A stretch of 64,000 nucleotides of DNA from Nitrospirae bacterium YQR-1 (GTDB lineage: Bacteria > Nitrospirota > Thermodesulfovibrionia > Thermodesulfovibrionales > Magnetobacteriaceae), in the NCBI GenBank assembly GCA_039908095.1, contig JAMOBJ010000006.1, forward strand, positions 46,393-110,392, given 5' to 3'. Of this stretch, positions 42,393-52,008 are shown piece after piece (position 1 is the stretch's first letter; each line of letters opens with the position of its first letter). Under the pieces are notes generated by a model. It was not told the DNA's origin, searched no databases, and saw nothing but the letters and a program-made list of their open reading frames with translations. A program made the position numbers and the translations under genes.

Positions 42393-43882
42393 AAAAAGCG
42401 TTCAGTTACCACGGAAACGAGACACCGGCATTACTAAAGAAACCTGAGCTTTTTTTTGTCTTTTTTGCTTTCTTTGCCGGTTTATTGATGCTCTTTATTA
42501 CACCTCCTTTTCAGACCCCGGATGAGTATAACCACTTCTATCGTACTTATCAGATTTCCGAGGGTGGATGGATTGCAGAAAAAAAAGAAGGCAAAGTCGG
42601 CGGTTTTCTTCCTCAAGCATTGCTTGTAACCGCTCAAACGGTATCAAAGAACATCCCTTTTCATGTGGAAAATCATCAAAAAGTCGAGGATATATTTGCC
42701 GTTGCCTCTTTACCCCTTAACAAGCATATCAGGGTATTTATAGAGTTTTACAACACTGCAAGGTATAGTCCCCTTCCATATCTTCCGCAAGCGCTGGGAG
42801 TGGCTCTGGGCGGATTGTTTCATCCCTCTCCCATCAAACTGTTTTATCTGGGCAGGATGTTTAACCTTTTTTTCTGGTTGGCATTGTGTTACCTGTCTAT
42901 TAAAACAGTTCCTGTGTTTAAGTGGGTTTTTACACTGCTGGCTCTTACTCCCATATCGTTGTTTATAGGGGCGTCTCTGTCACCGGATGCTTTTACAAAC
43001 GGGATTTCCTTTCTTTTTATTTCCACTGTTATTCGCTTTGCTTATGGTGATGATGTAAAGTCAGGAAGCGCTTATATTGCGGTTATTTTTATAATCTCCG
43101 TTATTCTGTCATTATCCAAACAGGGATATTTTTTTCTATTTTTTTTATTTTTCTTAATACCGGTAAACAAAATAGCACTCAGAGGAAACACAGTTTTGAA
43201 GTATTCTATTACCTTTTTATGCCTCATTGCTTTAGCCGTCATTTCCTCAGCCGCATGGCATTTTCTTATCAGGGATTTTGCCATGGCAACAATAACCTCA
43301 GACGGCGGCTATGATGTTTCGCTGGCAAAAGCAAAGATTTTTTTTGTCCTCCATAGCCCGCTTCAGTATCTTAAAATGCTGGGGCTGACTTATAGCAGCT
43401 GTTTTAACGGTTATATGATACAGTTAATTGGTAAACTTGGCTGGACAGATACCTATTTACCAAAGCTCCTTATTTATTCATACTACCTGACATTAATATT
43501 AACAGCCCTTACAGAACAGACACACAATAATATAAAGATTAACGCCGCGCATAAAACCCTTATGGGCATGATAAGTATCCTCACGATTGTCCTGATAACC
43601 ACTTTAATGTTTATTACATGGACGCCGCCTGAAGAAAAAATTATCTATGATATTCAGGGAAGATATTTTATACCGCTTACGCCGCTTATATTTTTTATGT
43701 TCTACGATTCTTTTCTATCTAAAAAACACTTAAGATACAAAAATACGGTTTTTAACCGCCACATAAGGTTAATAAATTATTTTCGGAATAACACTTACAC
43801 GGCAAGAGCAATCTTGTTTGTTTATTGCGTTTACTCAACCACGGCAACTCTAATCACCCTAGTTAACAGGTATTACGGATAG
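42383..43882 (+). CDS. DUF2142 family multi-pass membrane protein (GT-C-like)
   Basis: A 499-residue protein with around ten membrane helices. The N-terminal periplasmic-loop motif ITPPFQTPDEYNHFYRTYQI is the DUF2142 signature, with Asp-Glu placed as in GT-C glycosyltransferases that use lipid-linked donors. ARYSPLPYLPQALGVALG and LTPISLFIGASLSPDAFTNG are further family segments. It overlaps the giant glycosyltransferase gene by ten bases and so belongs to the cassette; it may add a sugar on the periplasmic side. The activity is inferred from fold class only. Confidence 0.85.
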   Translation: MDIKKAFSYHGNETPALLKKPELFFVFFAFFAGLLMLFITPPFQTPDEYNHFYRTYQISEGGWIAEKKEGKVGGFLPQALLVTAQTVSKNIPFHVENHQKVEDIFAVASLPLNKHIRVFIEFYNTARYSPLPYLPQALGVALGGLFHPSPIKLFYLGRMFNLFFWLALCYLSIKTVPVFKWVFTLLALTPISLFIGASLSPDAFTNGISFLFISTVIRFAYGDDVKSGSAYIAVIFIISVILSLSKQGYFFLFFLFFLIPVNKIALRGNTVLKYSITFLCLIALAVISSAAWHFLIRDFAMATITSDGGYDVSLAKAKIFFVLHSPLQYLKMLGLTYSSCFNGYMIQLIGKLGWTDTYLPKLLIYSYYLTLILTALTEQTHNNIKINAAHKTLMGMISILTIVLITTLMFITWTPPEEKIIYDIQGRYFIPLTPLIFFMFYDSFLSKKHLRYKNTVFNRHIRLINYFRNNTYTARAILFVYCVYSTTATLITLVNRYYG

Positions 43883-43922
43883 ACAAATTAAAAAAGAGCA
43901 GTTCATCTTTGACTATCATCTT

Positions 43923-44063
43923 ATACCAAGTTGCAGTCAGAAGTAAACGCAGGCGGCTGGGAACAAGCGACACCTCCCCTTACAAGGGATTCCCCTTTAG
44001 AGGAGACGTCAAGGAGTTTTCGACGATGTCAACGAAGTTAATCGAATGAATGCAACTTGGTAT
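43923..44063. repeat. Dispersed repeat family 1, full copy (MITE-like, 141 bp)
   Basis: Perfect 13-base terminal inverted repeats ATACCAAGTTGCA (43923-43935) and TGCAACTTGGTAT (44051-44063) enclose a non-coding core with CAGGCGGCTGGGAACA and AGAGGAGACGTC. The right end abuts the stop codon of the convergent glgP gene. Other copies: 6726-6796 (half), 57675-57697 (end only) and 63361-63489 (diverged). No clear target duplication is visible. Size and ends suggest a miniature inverted-repeat transposable element. Confidence 0.8.
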
Positions 44064-46567
44064 TAGATTTTAATGTGAACAGCAGAGGCGTGCCATATAT
44101 TATTTACGTACTCCATGATAGTCCTGTCACTTGAGAAATACCCGATATTGGCAACATTTTGTACGGAAAGACTGCTCCAGAGTGTCTGATTTTTATACGT
44201 TTCAGAAACCTGCTGCTGAATGCTTTCATATGAGGCAAAATCGGCCAAAAGTAAAAACCTGTCACCGTGGTTCAGAAGAGAATCCACTATGGGTCTAAAA
44301 AGACCGGGGTCCTCCGGTGAAAAATATCCTGAATCTATCATGTCTATAGCGCTTTTAAGAACAGGATTTTTGTCATAGTAGGCACGTGGATTATACCCGC
44401 TGTTCCTTAGCGACTCAACCTGTTTGTTCGTAAGGCCGAAAGCAAAGAAATTCCTCTCCCCAACCTCTCTTTGCAACTCGATATTTGCGCCGTCCAGTGT
44501 GCCGATTGTAAGTGCCCCGTTTAGGGCAAATTTCATATTGCCGGTACCGGAAGCCTCTGTGCCCGCTGTGGATATTTGTTCTGAGAGTTCAGCGGCAGGC
44601 AAAAGCGTCTCTGCGATTGAGACTGAGTAGTTTTCTACAAAAATCACCCGCAGTTTGTCTTTTATATCAGGGTCATTGTTTATCTTATGAGCTATGGAAT
44701 TTATTAGTTTAATTATGAGTTTAGCCATGAAGTATCCTGGAGCGGCCTTCCCTGCAAATATTACAGTCCTTGGAACCATATCAATTTGGGGATTATCCTT
44801 TAACCGATTATAGAGTGTGACCACATGAATGGCATTAAGCAACTGGCGCTTATACTCATGAATTCGCTTAAACTGGCAGTCAAATAAAGAGTTTTCATCG
44901 ACTCTAACCCTGTTGTGGCCCTCAAAGCATTTGGCAAGGCTCAACTTGTTAGACCATTTAACCTCCCGCCATTTATCTAAAAACACAGAGTCCTCAGACA
45001 GTGGTATGAGTTTTTTAAGCTCCGTTAAATCCCTCACCCATTTATCCCCAATGCTTTCCGTAATAAGGGCGGAAAGCGATGGATTGCATAGCCTCAGCCA
45101 TCTCCTTTGGGTTATACCGTTTGTTTTGTTATTAAATTTCTTTGGCCACATAACATAAAAATCCTTAAATAGCGATTCCTTTAAAATCTCAGTGTGAAGA
45201 GCACTTACTCCATTTACCGAATGGCTTCCAACAATAGAGAGATTTGCCATTCTTATGCGTTTTTCCTCACCCTCTTCTATCAAAGACATGTTTCTTAATT
45301 TTTCAACATCGCCGCCATAGAGTGCTTCCACTTGTTTGAGAAAACGAAAGTTTATTTCGTAGATGATTTCCAGGTGTCTTGGTAGCACCTTCTCTAACAG
45401 GTGCACAGACCAGCGCTCAAGAGCCTCAGGCATAATGGTGTGGTTTGTATAACAAAAAGTAGCCGTCGTAATTTCCCACGCTCTTTCCCAGCCGACACAT
45501 TCGTTATCCACAAGAATCCGCATAAGTTCAACTATCGCTATGGCAGGGTGTGTGTCGTTTAACTGTATAGCCACCTTATCGGAGAGATTGTTAAAATCAG
45601 CTCTTTCGGGATGGTTTTTCTTATATCTTCTTATTATGTCCTGCAGTGTTGCAGAGACAAAAAAATACTCTTGCTTGAGGCGCAATTCTTTACCCTCAAA
45701 CATATTGTCATTAGGGTAAAGCACCTTGGATATTGTCTCAGTCTGAACCTTATCAGAAACAGCACGTTCGTAATCACCGTGTTGAAAATATCCCAGCTCA
45801 AATTCTCTTGAGGACTTGGCCGACCACAGACGCATGTTTAAAACCGTATTGTTTTTGTATCCAGGAATTGGCGTGTCATAAGCAACAGCGACGACATCCT
45901 GAGTGTTTACCCATTCGTGGCGTAAGTAACCGCCTCCGTTTACATAGTTCTTTACGTTGCCGTAGAACTTCACGATGTAAAGGTACTCAGGGCGCTCTAT
46001 CTCCCACGGATTACCGTATCTGAGCCAATTGTCCGGAGTCTCCAACTGATAGCCGTTTCGTATTCTTTGAAAGAAAATTCCGTACTCATAACGTATCCCG
46101 TAACCGTAAGCGGGAATTTCAAGTGAGGCAAGGGAATCCAGAAAACAGGCTGCAAGCCTTCCAAGCCCGCCGTTTCCTAGCCCGGGGTCCCACTCGTAAG
46201 TCTTTATTTCCTCAAGGTCATAACCTATTTTAGCCAGTGCGTCACTAACTGCCTCTTCAATATCCAGATTGACCAGAGTATTCCCCAGGGAGCGTCCTAT
46301 CAAGAATTCAAGGGAAAGGTAATAAACCCGTTTGGAGTCCTTGTCATAATAAGTCTGCTGTGTTTTCAGCCACTTATCTATCAGATGGTCTCTGGCAACA
46401 TACGCTATACACTTATAACAGTCACGCTTAGTGGCGGTATATTCGTCTTTTCCAAGTGTATATTTCAGATGGTGCAAAAAGGATGTTTTAATTGCATCCA
46501 CCTCAGTGCTTATCGTGCACTCTCTGAGTATGCTTAATCTGTCGTTTTTTGAATGCTTTTCCGCCAC
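44063..46567 (-). CDS. glgP: Glycogen/starch/alpha-glucan phosphorylase
   Basis: An 834-residue GT35 enzyme that releases glucose-1-phosphate from alpha-1,4-glucans. The pyridoxal phosphate site EASGTGNMKFALNGALTIGT lies at about residue 680; LGNGGLGRLAACFLDS, YGIRYEYGIFFQ and HEYKRQLLN are conserved. Full family length. It stands alone, divergent from clpS and convergent with the glycan cassette; no other glg gene is in the window. Confidence 0.97.
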   Translation of the reverse strand: MAEKHSKNDRLSILRECTISTEVDAIKTSFLHHLKYTLGKDEYTATKRDCYKCIAYVARDHLIDKWLKTQQTYYDKDSKRVYYLSLEFLIGRSLGNTLVNLDIEEAVSDALAKIGYDLEEIKTYEWDPGLGNGGLGRLAACFLDSLASLEIPAYGYGIRYEYGIFFQRIRNGYQLETPDNWLRYGNPWEIERPEYLYIVKFYGNVKNYVNGGGYLRHEWVNTQDVVAVAYDTPIPGYKNNTVLNMRLWSAKSSREFELGYFQHGDYERAVSDKVQTETISKVLYPNDNMFEGKELRLKQEYFFVSATLQDIIRRYKKNHPERADFNNLSDKVAIQLNDTHPAIAIVELMRILVDNECVGWERAWEITTATFCYTNHTIMPEALERWSVHLLEKVLPRHLEIIYEINFRFLKQVEALYGGDVEKLRNMSLIEEGEEKRIRMANLSIVGSHSVNGVSALHTEILKESLFKDFYVMWPKKFNNKTNGITQRRWLRLCNPSLSALITESIGDKWVRDLTELKKLIPLSEDSVFLDKWREVKWSNKLSLAKCFEGHNRVRVDENSLFDCQFKRIHEYKRQLLNAIHVVTLYNRLKDNPQIDMVPRTVIFAGKAAPGYFMAKLIIKLINSIAHKINNDPDIKDKLRVIFVENYSVSIAETLLPAAELSEQISTAGTEASGTGNMKFALNGALTIGTLDGANIELQREVGERNFFAFGLTNKQVESLRNSGYNPRAYYDKNPVLKSAIDMIDSGYFSPEDPGLFRPIVDSLLNHGDRFLLLADFASYESIQQQVSETYKNQTLWSSLSVQNVANIGYFSSDRTIMEYVNNIWHASAVHIKI

Positions 46568-46763
46568 CGTGTTACTTAAACTAAACTCCCTCCGTTGTCG
46601 TTATTTAACTATAACTCCGATAATACATATCAATGATAACACAATCCCATAAGTAAATCAAATATTTTCCCACACCTTTTTATTATTTCCCACAAAAGAG
46701 GTTGGAAATAATAAGTTTGCAGTGGGCAAACAGCAGCTGGTACTTCCTCAAAAATAACTCAAT

Positions 46764-47102
46764 ATGTTAGTATATAACATAATAAGTATGGGAAAGACAT
46801 GGCGGGAAATCAAAGGGACGTTTGAGTCCGGGATAAAGGAAAAACTTAAATCTCCCTCATTGTATAAGGTCATTCTGTTAAACGATGACTACACTACAAT
46901 GGATTTTGTTGTGTATGTGCTGGAGAGCATATTTAATAAGTCACCTGAGGAGGCGACAAGTTTAATGTTAAATGTGCACAAGCGTGGCTCGGCGGTCTGT
47001 GGCACTTATACAAAGGACATTGCTGAAACAAAGGTTCTGGCGGTTCACGAGCTTGCACTGAAACACGGATATCCGTTAAAATGCACTATGGAAGAGGCTT
47101 AA
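46764..47102 (+). CDS. clpS: ATP-dependent Clp protease adaptor ClpS
   Basis: Up to 112 residues. The core YKVILLNDDYTTMDFVVYVLESIF is the N-degron-binding region (hydrophobic pocket with the Asn-Asp-Asp and Met), and MLNVHKRGSAVCGTYTKDIAETK is the conserved His-containing second half. ClpS delivers substrates with N-terminal Leu, Phe, Tyr or Trp to ClpAP. ATG 46764 or ATG 46788 (MGKTWREIKG) could be the start; neither has a clear ribosome site. clpA follows with no gap. Confidence 0.95.
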   Translation: MLVYNIISMGKTWREIKGTFESGIKEKLKSPSLYKVILLNDDYTTMDFVVYVLESIFNKSPEEATSLMLNVHKRGSAVCGTYTKDIAETKVLAVHELALKHGYPLKCTMEEA

Positions 47103-49328
47103 GTGTTAAACAAAGAGCTTGAAATAAGCCTTGAGGCGACAATACAGGAGGCAAAGGGCCGCCGCCATGAGTACATCACGGTTGAGCATATACTCTATGC
47201 CTTGCTCCATGACATAAAAGGTATAGATATAATATCAAATTGTGGCGGGGACGTCGGTAAACTTGTGGTGGTGTTAAATGATTTTTTTATTAAAAATGTA
47301 CCTACAATGACGGGCACGAAAGATAAATTTCCACAACCGACTGTAGGTTTTCACCGTGTTCTTCAGCGGGCAATCTTGCACATACAATCAGCAGGTAAAA
47401 ACGAGGTGGAAGCCGGGGACTTACTTGCTTCAATTTTAGAGGATGAAGACTCTCATGCCGCTTTTTTCCTTAAGCAGGAGAACATTTCACGGTTTGACAT
47501 ACTAAGTTATATTTCCCACGGAATTTCAAAAATGTCACCGCCGCAAGAAGGACTTGAGGGAGAGCCACACAAGCGCGGCGGAAAAGACCCTCTCAAACTC
47601 TTTACCGTGGATTTAGTTGACAAAGCGGCTAAGGGTGAAATAGACCCGCTTGTGGGCAGGGAGGCGGAGGTCGAAAGAACTGTGCAGATACTTAGCAGAC
47701 GGCGGAAAAACAATCCTATTTTTGTGGGTGAACCGGGAGTCGGTAAAACTGCAATAGTAGAGGGGCTCGCTCTCAAAATACACAAGGCAGAGGTGTCTGA
47801 GACGCTTAAAGACACAAAGATTTTCTTGCTTGACATGGGAGCTCTTATAGCTGGCACAAAGTTCAGAGGTGAGTTTGAAGCAAGGCTCAAATCCACAATT
47901 GATGCTTTAAAGAAAATTAAAAAAGCTATCATGTTCATAGATGAGATACATACAGTTATCGGGGCCGGCTCAACCAGCGGCGGCACACTGGATGCTTCAA
48001 ACATCCTCAAACCGGCTTTTAACTCCGGTGTCCTCAGATGTATCGGCGCCACCACCTACGAGGAGTATAAAAACTACTTCGATAAAGACAGGGCTTTTTC
48101 GAGGCGTTTCCAGAAAGTGGAGATATCAGAGCCGACTATTGAGGAAACTTACCGTATTTTAGCAGGCCTTAAAATATATTATGAAAATTTCCACCAGGTT
48201 AAGTACTCGCCAAAGGCAATACGGTTGGCCGTGGAGCTGTCCGCCAAGTATATCAACGACAGGTATTTGCCGGATAAGGCCATAGACGTTATTGATGAGG
48301 TGGGAGCTTTTATTAAACTGAGTAAAACGTCCCATAAGACGGTATCTCCGCTGGATATTGAGAAAGTGATTTCTAAGATGGCTAAGATACCGACGCGCAA
48401 TATATCCGCAACAGACTCAGAGAGACTTAAAGCGCTCAAAGATGAGCTGATGAAAGTAGTTTACGGTCAGGAGCACGCAGTGGACTCTGTGGTAGCCTCC
48501 ATAAAGCGCTCAAGAGCGGGACTAAGCTCTCAGGAGCGCCCTACAGGGTGCTTTCTTTTTACAGGCCCAACCGGTGTGGGTAAAACTGAGATAGCAAAAC
48601 AACTTGCCGCCACACTTGGCATTAACTTCCTGCGGTTTGATATGAGTGAGTATATGGAAAAACACTCTGTTGCGAGGCTTATAGGAGCACCTCCCGGATA
48701 TGTTGGATTTGACCAGGGCGGACTTCTTACCGATGCAATCAGAAAAACCCCCTACTGCGTAATGCTTCTTGATGAGATAGAAAAAGCACATCCTGATATT
48801 TTCAACATCTTACTACAGGTGATGGACTATGCCACTCTTACCGATAATAACGGGAAAAAAGCCGACTTCAGAAATGTTATTCTGATAATGACATCTAATG
48901 CCGGAGCACGTGAAATGGACAGGGGCACTATCGGCTTTGGCCGCAAAAGTGGTGAGCAGACCTCTGTCAGCAAGGAGGCGATAACAAAACTCTTTAGTCC
49001 TGAGTTCAGAAACAGGCTTGATGAAATAATACCGTTTAATCCGCTTAACACTGATATAATGCTCATGGTGGTGGGTAAGTTTTTGGCTGAGCTCTCTGAG
49101 CAGCTCTCAACCAAAAGGGTTGCCGCCTCATTTACCCATGAGGCAAGGGTATGGCTGTCAGAGAAGGGATTTGACCCTCAATTTGGAGCAAGACCCCTTG
49201 GAAGGGTTATACAGAAGGAGATAAAAACAGTATTGTCTGAGGAAATTCTCTTTGGCAAACTTCAGGGAGGGGGTAAGGTTAATATTTCCGTATCAGAGGG
49301 GGCCCTGTCGTTTGATTACGGCGGTTAA
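47103..49328 (+). CDS. clpA: ATP-dependent Clp protease ATPase subunit ClpA
   Basis: A 741-residue AAA+ unfoldase with an N domain (1-145, which binds ClpS), D1 (Walker A GEPGVGKT at about 210, Walker B MFIDEIHTVIG) and D2 (Walker A GPTGVGKTE at about 488, VMLLDEIEKAHPD). It lacks the ClpB middle coiled coil, and direct downstream linkage to clpS identifies it as ClpA. An IGF/IGL-type loop for ClpP contact (GTIGFGRK) lies near residue 615. clpP is not in the window. The GTG start follows the clpS stop immediately. Confidence 0.95.
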   Translation: MLNKELEISLEATIQEAKGRRHEYITVEHILYALLHDIKGIDIISNCGGDVGKLVVVLNDFFIKNVPTMTGTKDKFPQPTVGFHRVLQRAILHIQSAGKNEVEAGDLLASILEDEDSHAAFFLKQENISRFDILSYISHGISKMSPPQEGLEGEPHKRGGKDPLKLFTVDLVDKAAKGEIDPLVGREAEVERTVQILSRRRKNNPIFVGEPGVGKTAIVEGLALKIHKAEVSETLKDTKIFLLDMGALIAGTKFRGEFEARLKSTIDALKKIKKAIMFIDEIHTVIGAGSTSGGTLDASNILKPAFNSGVLRCIGATTYEEYKNYFDKDRAFSRRFQKVEISEPTIEETYRILAGLKIYYENFHQVKYSPKAIRLAVELSAKYINDRYLPDKAIDVIDEVGAFIKLSKTSHKTVSPLDIEKVISKMAKIPTRNISATDSERLKALKDELMKVVYGQEHAVDSVVASIKRSRAGLSSQERPTGCFLFTGPTGVGKTEIAKQLAATLGINFLRFDMSEYMEKHSVARLIGAPPGYVGFDQGGLLTDAIRKTPYCVMLLDEIEKAHPDIFNILLQVMDYATLTDNNGKKADFRNVILIMTSNAGAREMDRGTIGFGRKSGEQTSVSKEAITKLFSPEFRNRLDEIIPFNPLNTDIMLMVVGKFLAELSEQLSTKRVAASFTHEARVWLSEKGFDPQFGARPLGRVIQKEIKTVLSEEILFGKLQGGGKVNISVSEGALSFDYGG

Positions 49329-50005
49329 TGCCGGTTCATATTCTCAGCAATAAGATATCTTTCCCGCCTGTGGAAGATGCACGAAAGGACGGACTGCTGG
49401 CGGTTGGTGGAGACCTTTCCACAAAACGCATAATTTATGCCTATAAAAGAGCTATTTTCCCGTGGTTTTCCGTGGGAGACCCCATCCTGTGGTGGTCACC
49501 GGACCCAAGGCTTGTTATGTTTCCAGATGAATTCAAGCCGTCAAGGAGTTTAAGGCAGGTAATTAACCGCGGGGTATTTACCGTTACCTTTGACACCGAT
49601 TTCAGTGCTGTTATAAATGCCTGTGCTCAAGCAAGGATAAATAAACCTGACGGGACATGGCTTACAGAGGAAATGATTGAAGCCTATATAGCTCTCTTTG
49701 ATTCTGGCTATGCCCACTCGGTGGAGTGCCGCCAAGAGGGGGAGCTTGCCGGCGGTCTTTATGGCTTAAGTATAGGGAAGATGTTTTTTGGCGAAAGCAT
49801 GTTTACAAAAAAAACTAATGCATCAAAAGTAGCTTTTGCTTTCCTTGTGGAAAAATTGATAGAATTAGGTTTTCATTTAATAGACTGTCAGGTAAGGACG
49901 GAGCATTTAATAAGCATGGGAGCAAGAGAGATATCAAGAAAGGAGTTTTTGGCGATACTGAAAAAAGCAGTGGAAGTGCCGCCGGTTAAAATCAAATGGC
50001 AGTAG
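49328..50005 (+). CDS. aat: Leucyl/phenylalanyl-tRNA-protein transferase
   Basis: A 225-residue enzyme that adds Leu or Phe from aminoacyl-tRNA to proteins with N-terminal Lys or Arg, creating an N-degron for ClpS. FPPVEDARKDGLLAVGGDL, YKRAIFPWFSVGDPILWWSPDPR, GTWLTEEMIEAY and GGLYGLSIGKMFFGESMF are hallmark segments. Its ATG overlaps the clpA stop by one base. Together clpS-clpA-aat encode the tagging, recognition and unfolding steps of the N-degron pathway in one transcript. Confidence 0.97.
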   Translation: MPVHILSNKISFPPVEDARKDGLLAVGGDLSTKRIIYAYKRAIFPWFSVGDPILWWSPDPRLVMFPDEFKPSRSLRQVINRGVFTVTFDTDFSAVINACAQARINKPDGTWLTEEMIEAYIALFDSGYAHSVECRQEGELAGGLYGLSIGKMFFGESMFTKKTNASKVAFAFLVEKLIELGFHLIDCQVRTEHLISMGAREISRKEFLAILKKAVEVPPVKIKWQ

Positions 50006-50985
50006 TCACAGAGGAAATAAAAAAGAGGCTTAAGTCTTTTTCAAAACCGCTTAACTCAGTCCTTGAGATAGTGGGAAAGACCCCTGTAGTTGAGATTACA
50101 AGGGCGGTTGAGGACAATAGCCTTGCCGATATATACGCTAAAATAGAGTTTTTTAATCCATGCAGCTCTGTAAAGGACAGGATATGTAACGCAATGATTG
50201 AAAGGGCTGAAATAAACGGTCTTTTGCACCGAGGGGATACTATAATAGAGCCAACGTCGGGAAATACCGGTATAGGGCTGGCCTTTGTCTGTGCCGTTAA
50301 GGGGTATAAGCTTATTCTTACAATGCCTGAGACGATGAGTGAGGAGCGGAAAATTATGCTCAGAGCCTTTGGTGCCAAGTTGATTTTAACTGAGGGAGCG
50401 TGCATGGCAACAGCCGTGGATTTAGCAAATAAGCTTGCCCTGCAAAACGGATATTTTCAACCGCAACAGTTTAAAAACCCTGCAAATCCGGCGGCTCATA
50501 AGGAGACCACAGCGCTTGAGATAATAGAAGAGCTGGGAGAGCCGGATGCTTTTGTAGCCGGGGTTGGCACAGGGGGCACGATAACCGGGGTGGGAGAGCT
50601 GTTAAGGGAAAGGTTTGGCGGCAGGGTTAAGATAGTTGCTGTTGAGCCGCAGCTTAGTGCCGTGTTATCAGGGGATGCGCCTGGAAGCCACGGGATTCAG
50701 GGTATTGGAGCGGGGTTTGTTCCTAATGTATTAAACAGAGGGCTGATTGATGAGATAATAAAGGTCTCCGATGAGGATGCCTACACGTATGCACGACTTC
50801 TTATCAGGAAAGAGGGGATACTTGCCGGGATATCTTCCGGCGCTAATTTCTATGCAGCGGTGATGACGGCACGGAAACTTGGAAAAGGAAAAAAGGTTAT
50901 TACTGTATTTCCGGATACAGGGGAGCGATACCTAAGCACCCCTTTGTTTTCCGGCTGGGAAAACGATGCCGATAAGACATTTTAA
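49996..50985 (+). CDS. cysK: Cysteine synthase (CysK-type)
   Basis: A 329-residue fold-II PLP enzyme making cysteine from O-acetylserine and sulfide. NPCSSVKDRICNAMIE carries the PLP Lys, PTSGNTGIGLAF the substrate loop, and GVGTGGTITGVGE the phosphate loop; the end reads FPDTGERYLST. An N-terminal extension of about 25 residues precedes the catalytic core. The start overlaps the aat gene by ten bases, so it is coupled to the N-degron operon. Confidence 0.92.
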   Translation: MAVVTEEIKKRLKSFSKPLNSVLEIVGKTPVVEITRAVEDNSLADIYAKIEFFNPCSSVKDRICNAMIERAEINGLLHRGDTIIEPTSGNTGIGLAFVCAVKGYKLILTMPETMSEERKIMLRAFGAKLILTEGACMATAVDLANKLALQNGYFQPQQFKNPANPAAHKETTALEIIEELGEPDAFVAGVGTGGTITGVGELLRERFGGRVKIVAVEPQLSAVLSGDAPGSHGIQGIGAGFVPNVLNRGLIDEIIKVSDEDAYTYARLLIRKEGILAGISSGANFYAAVMTARKLGKGKKVITVFPDTGERYLSTPLFSGWENDADKTF

Positions 50986-51006
50986 CACTATGAAAGGTGC
51001 CTGATT

Positions 51007-51921
51007 TTGATACTTAACAGTATTTTAGATACGATAGGGTGTACGCCTCTTATACGCCTAAATGGTGCAACAGGGCTTAAGAGCAAGGGTATAATGATAT
51101 ATGCAAAACTTGAGATGTATAACCCAGGCAGATCAGTCAAGGACAGGCCTGCCTTTCAGATGATAAAAGATGCCCGGGAGGCGGGTCAGTTAACACCGGA
51201 TAAGATAATCATTGATTCAACCTCCGGCAACACCGGCATAGCTTATGCAATGACAGGGGCCGTAAGGGGGTATAAGGTGACAATAGTAATCCCCAAAAAC
51301 GCAAGCCCCGAAAGAAAGAAGATTATCTCCGGTTTTGGAGCACAGATTATATATTCAAGCCCGTTTGAAGGTTCAGACGGGGCAATCCGGCTTGCAAGGA
51401 AAATTTATAATGAAAACCCTCAAATGTACTACATGCCGGATCAGTACAACAACCCTTCAAACTGGAAAGCGCATTATTTAACGACAGGCCCGGAGATTTA
51501 TGAGCAAACCGGCGGCACGGTGACTCACTTTGTGGCAACCGTAGGCACCGGGGGCACGATAACTGGCACAGGTAAGGCTCTGAGGGAATTCAATAGAGAC
51601 ATAAAGGTGATAGCAGTTCAACCGGATGACGCCATGCACGGCATAGAGGGTTTAAAGCACATGGCAAGCTCCATAGTGCCTGGCATATATGATTTGAACT
51701 TTGCCGATGAGACAATCTTTGTGGGAACCGATGAGAGTTACGAAATGGTGAGACGGCTGGTAAGAATAGAGGGGCTTGCCGTGGGGCATTCATCAGGTGC
51801 GGCTTTGACAGGAGCGCTGGCTTTAGCTCGGCGTCTTCAGTCTGAGGGTAGAGATGAGGCGGTAATTGTCTGCATCTTCCCCGACGGCGGCGACAGATAC
51901 CTCAGCCACTGTATTGATTAA
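51007..51921 (+). CDS. Second cysteine synthase family protein (CysM-like)
   Basis: A 304-residue fold-II PLP enzyme with MYNPGRSVKDRPAFQMI (PLP Lys), STSGNTGIAYAMT, TVGTGGTITGTGKAL and FPDGGDRYLSH. Sequence and lack of N-terminal extension set it apart from the CysK directly upstream; Arg in NPGRSVKDRPA is seen in CysM and in O-phosphoserine-using relatives, so its sulfur donor or acceptor may differ. TTG 51007 follows GAAAGGTG. Probably the last gene of this operon. Confidence 0.85.
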   Translation: MILNSILDTIGCTPLIRLNGATGLKSKGIMIYAKLEMYNPGRSVKDRPAFQMIKDAREAGQLTPDKIIIDSTSGNTGIAYAMTGAVRGYKVTIVIPKNASPERKKIISGFGAQIIYSSPFEGSDGAIRLARKIYNENPQMYYMPDQYNNPSNWKAHYLTTGPEIYEQTGGTVTHFVATVGTGGTITGTGKALREFNRDIKVIAVQPDDAMHGIEGLKHMASSIVPGIYDLNFADETIFVGTDESYEMVRRLVRIEGLAVGHSSGAALTGALALARRLQSEGRDEAVIVCIFPDGGDRYLSHCID

Positions 51922-52008
51922 GCCACATCATTCCACTACACCTAATGCTTCAAGGATAAGAGTAATTTCTTTTCGCTGTTTTGGGATTTTTTTTATCTCG
52001 GTCACCCT

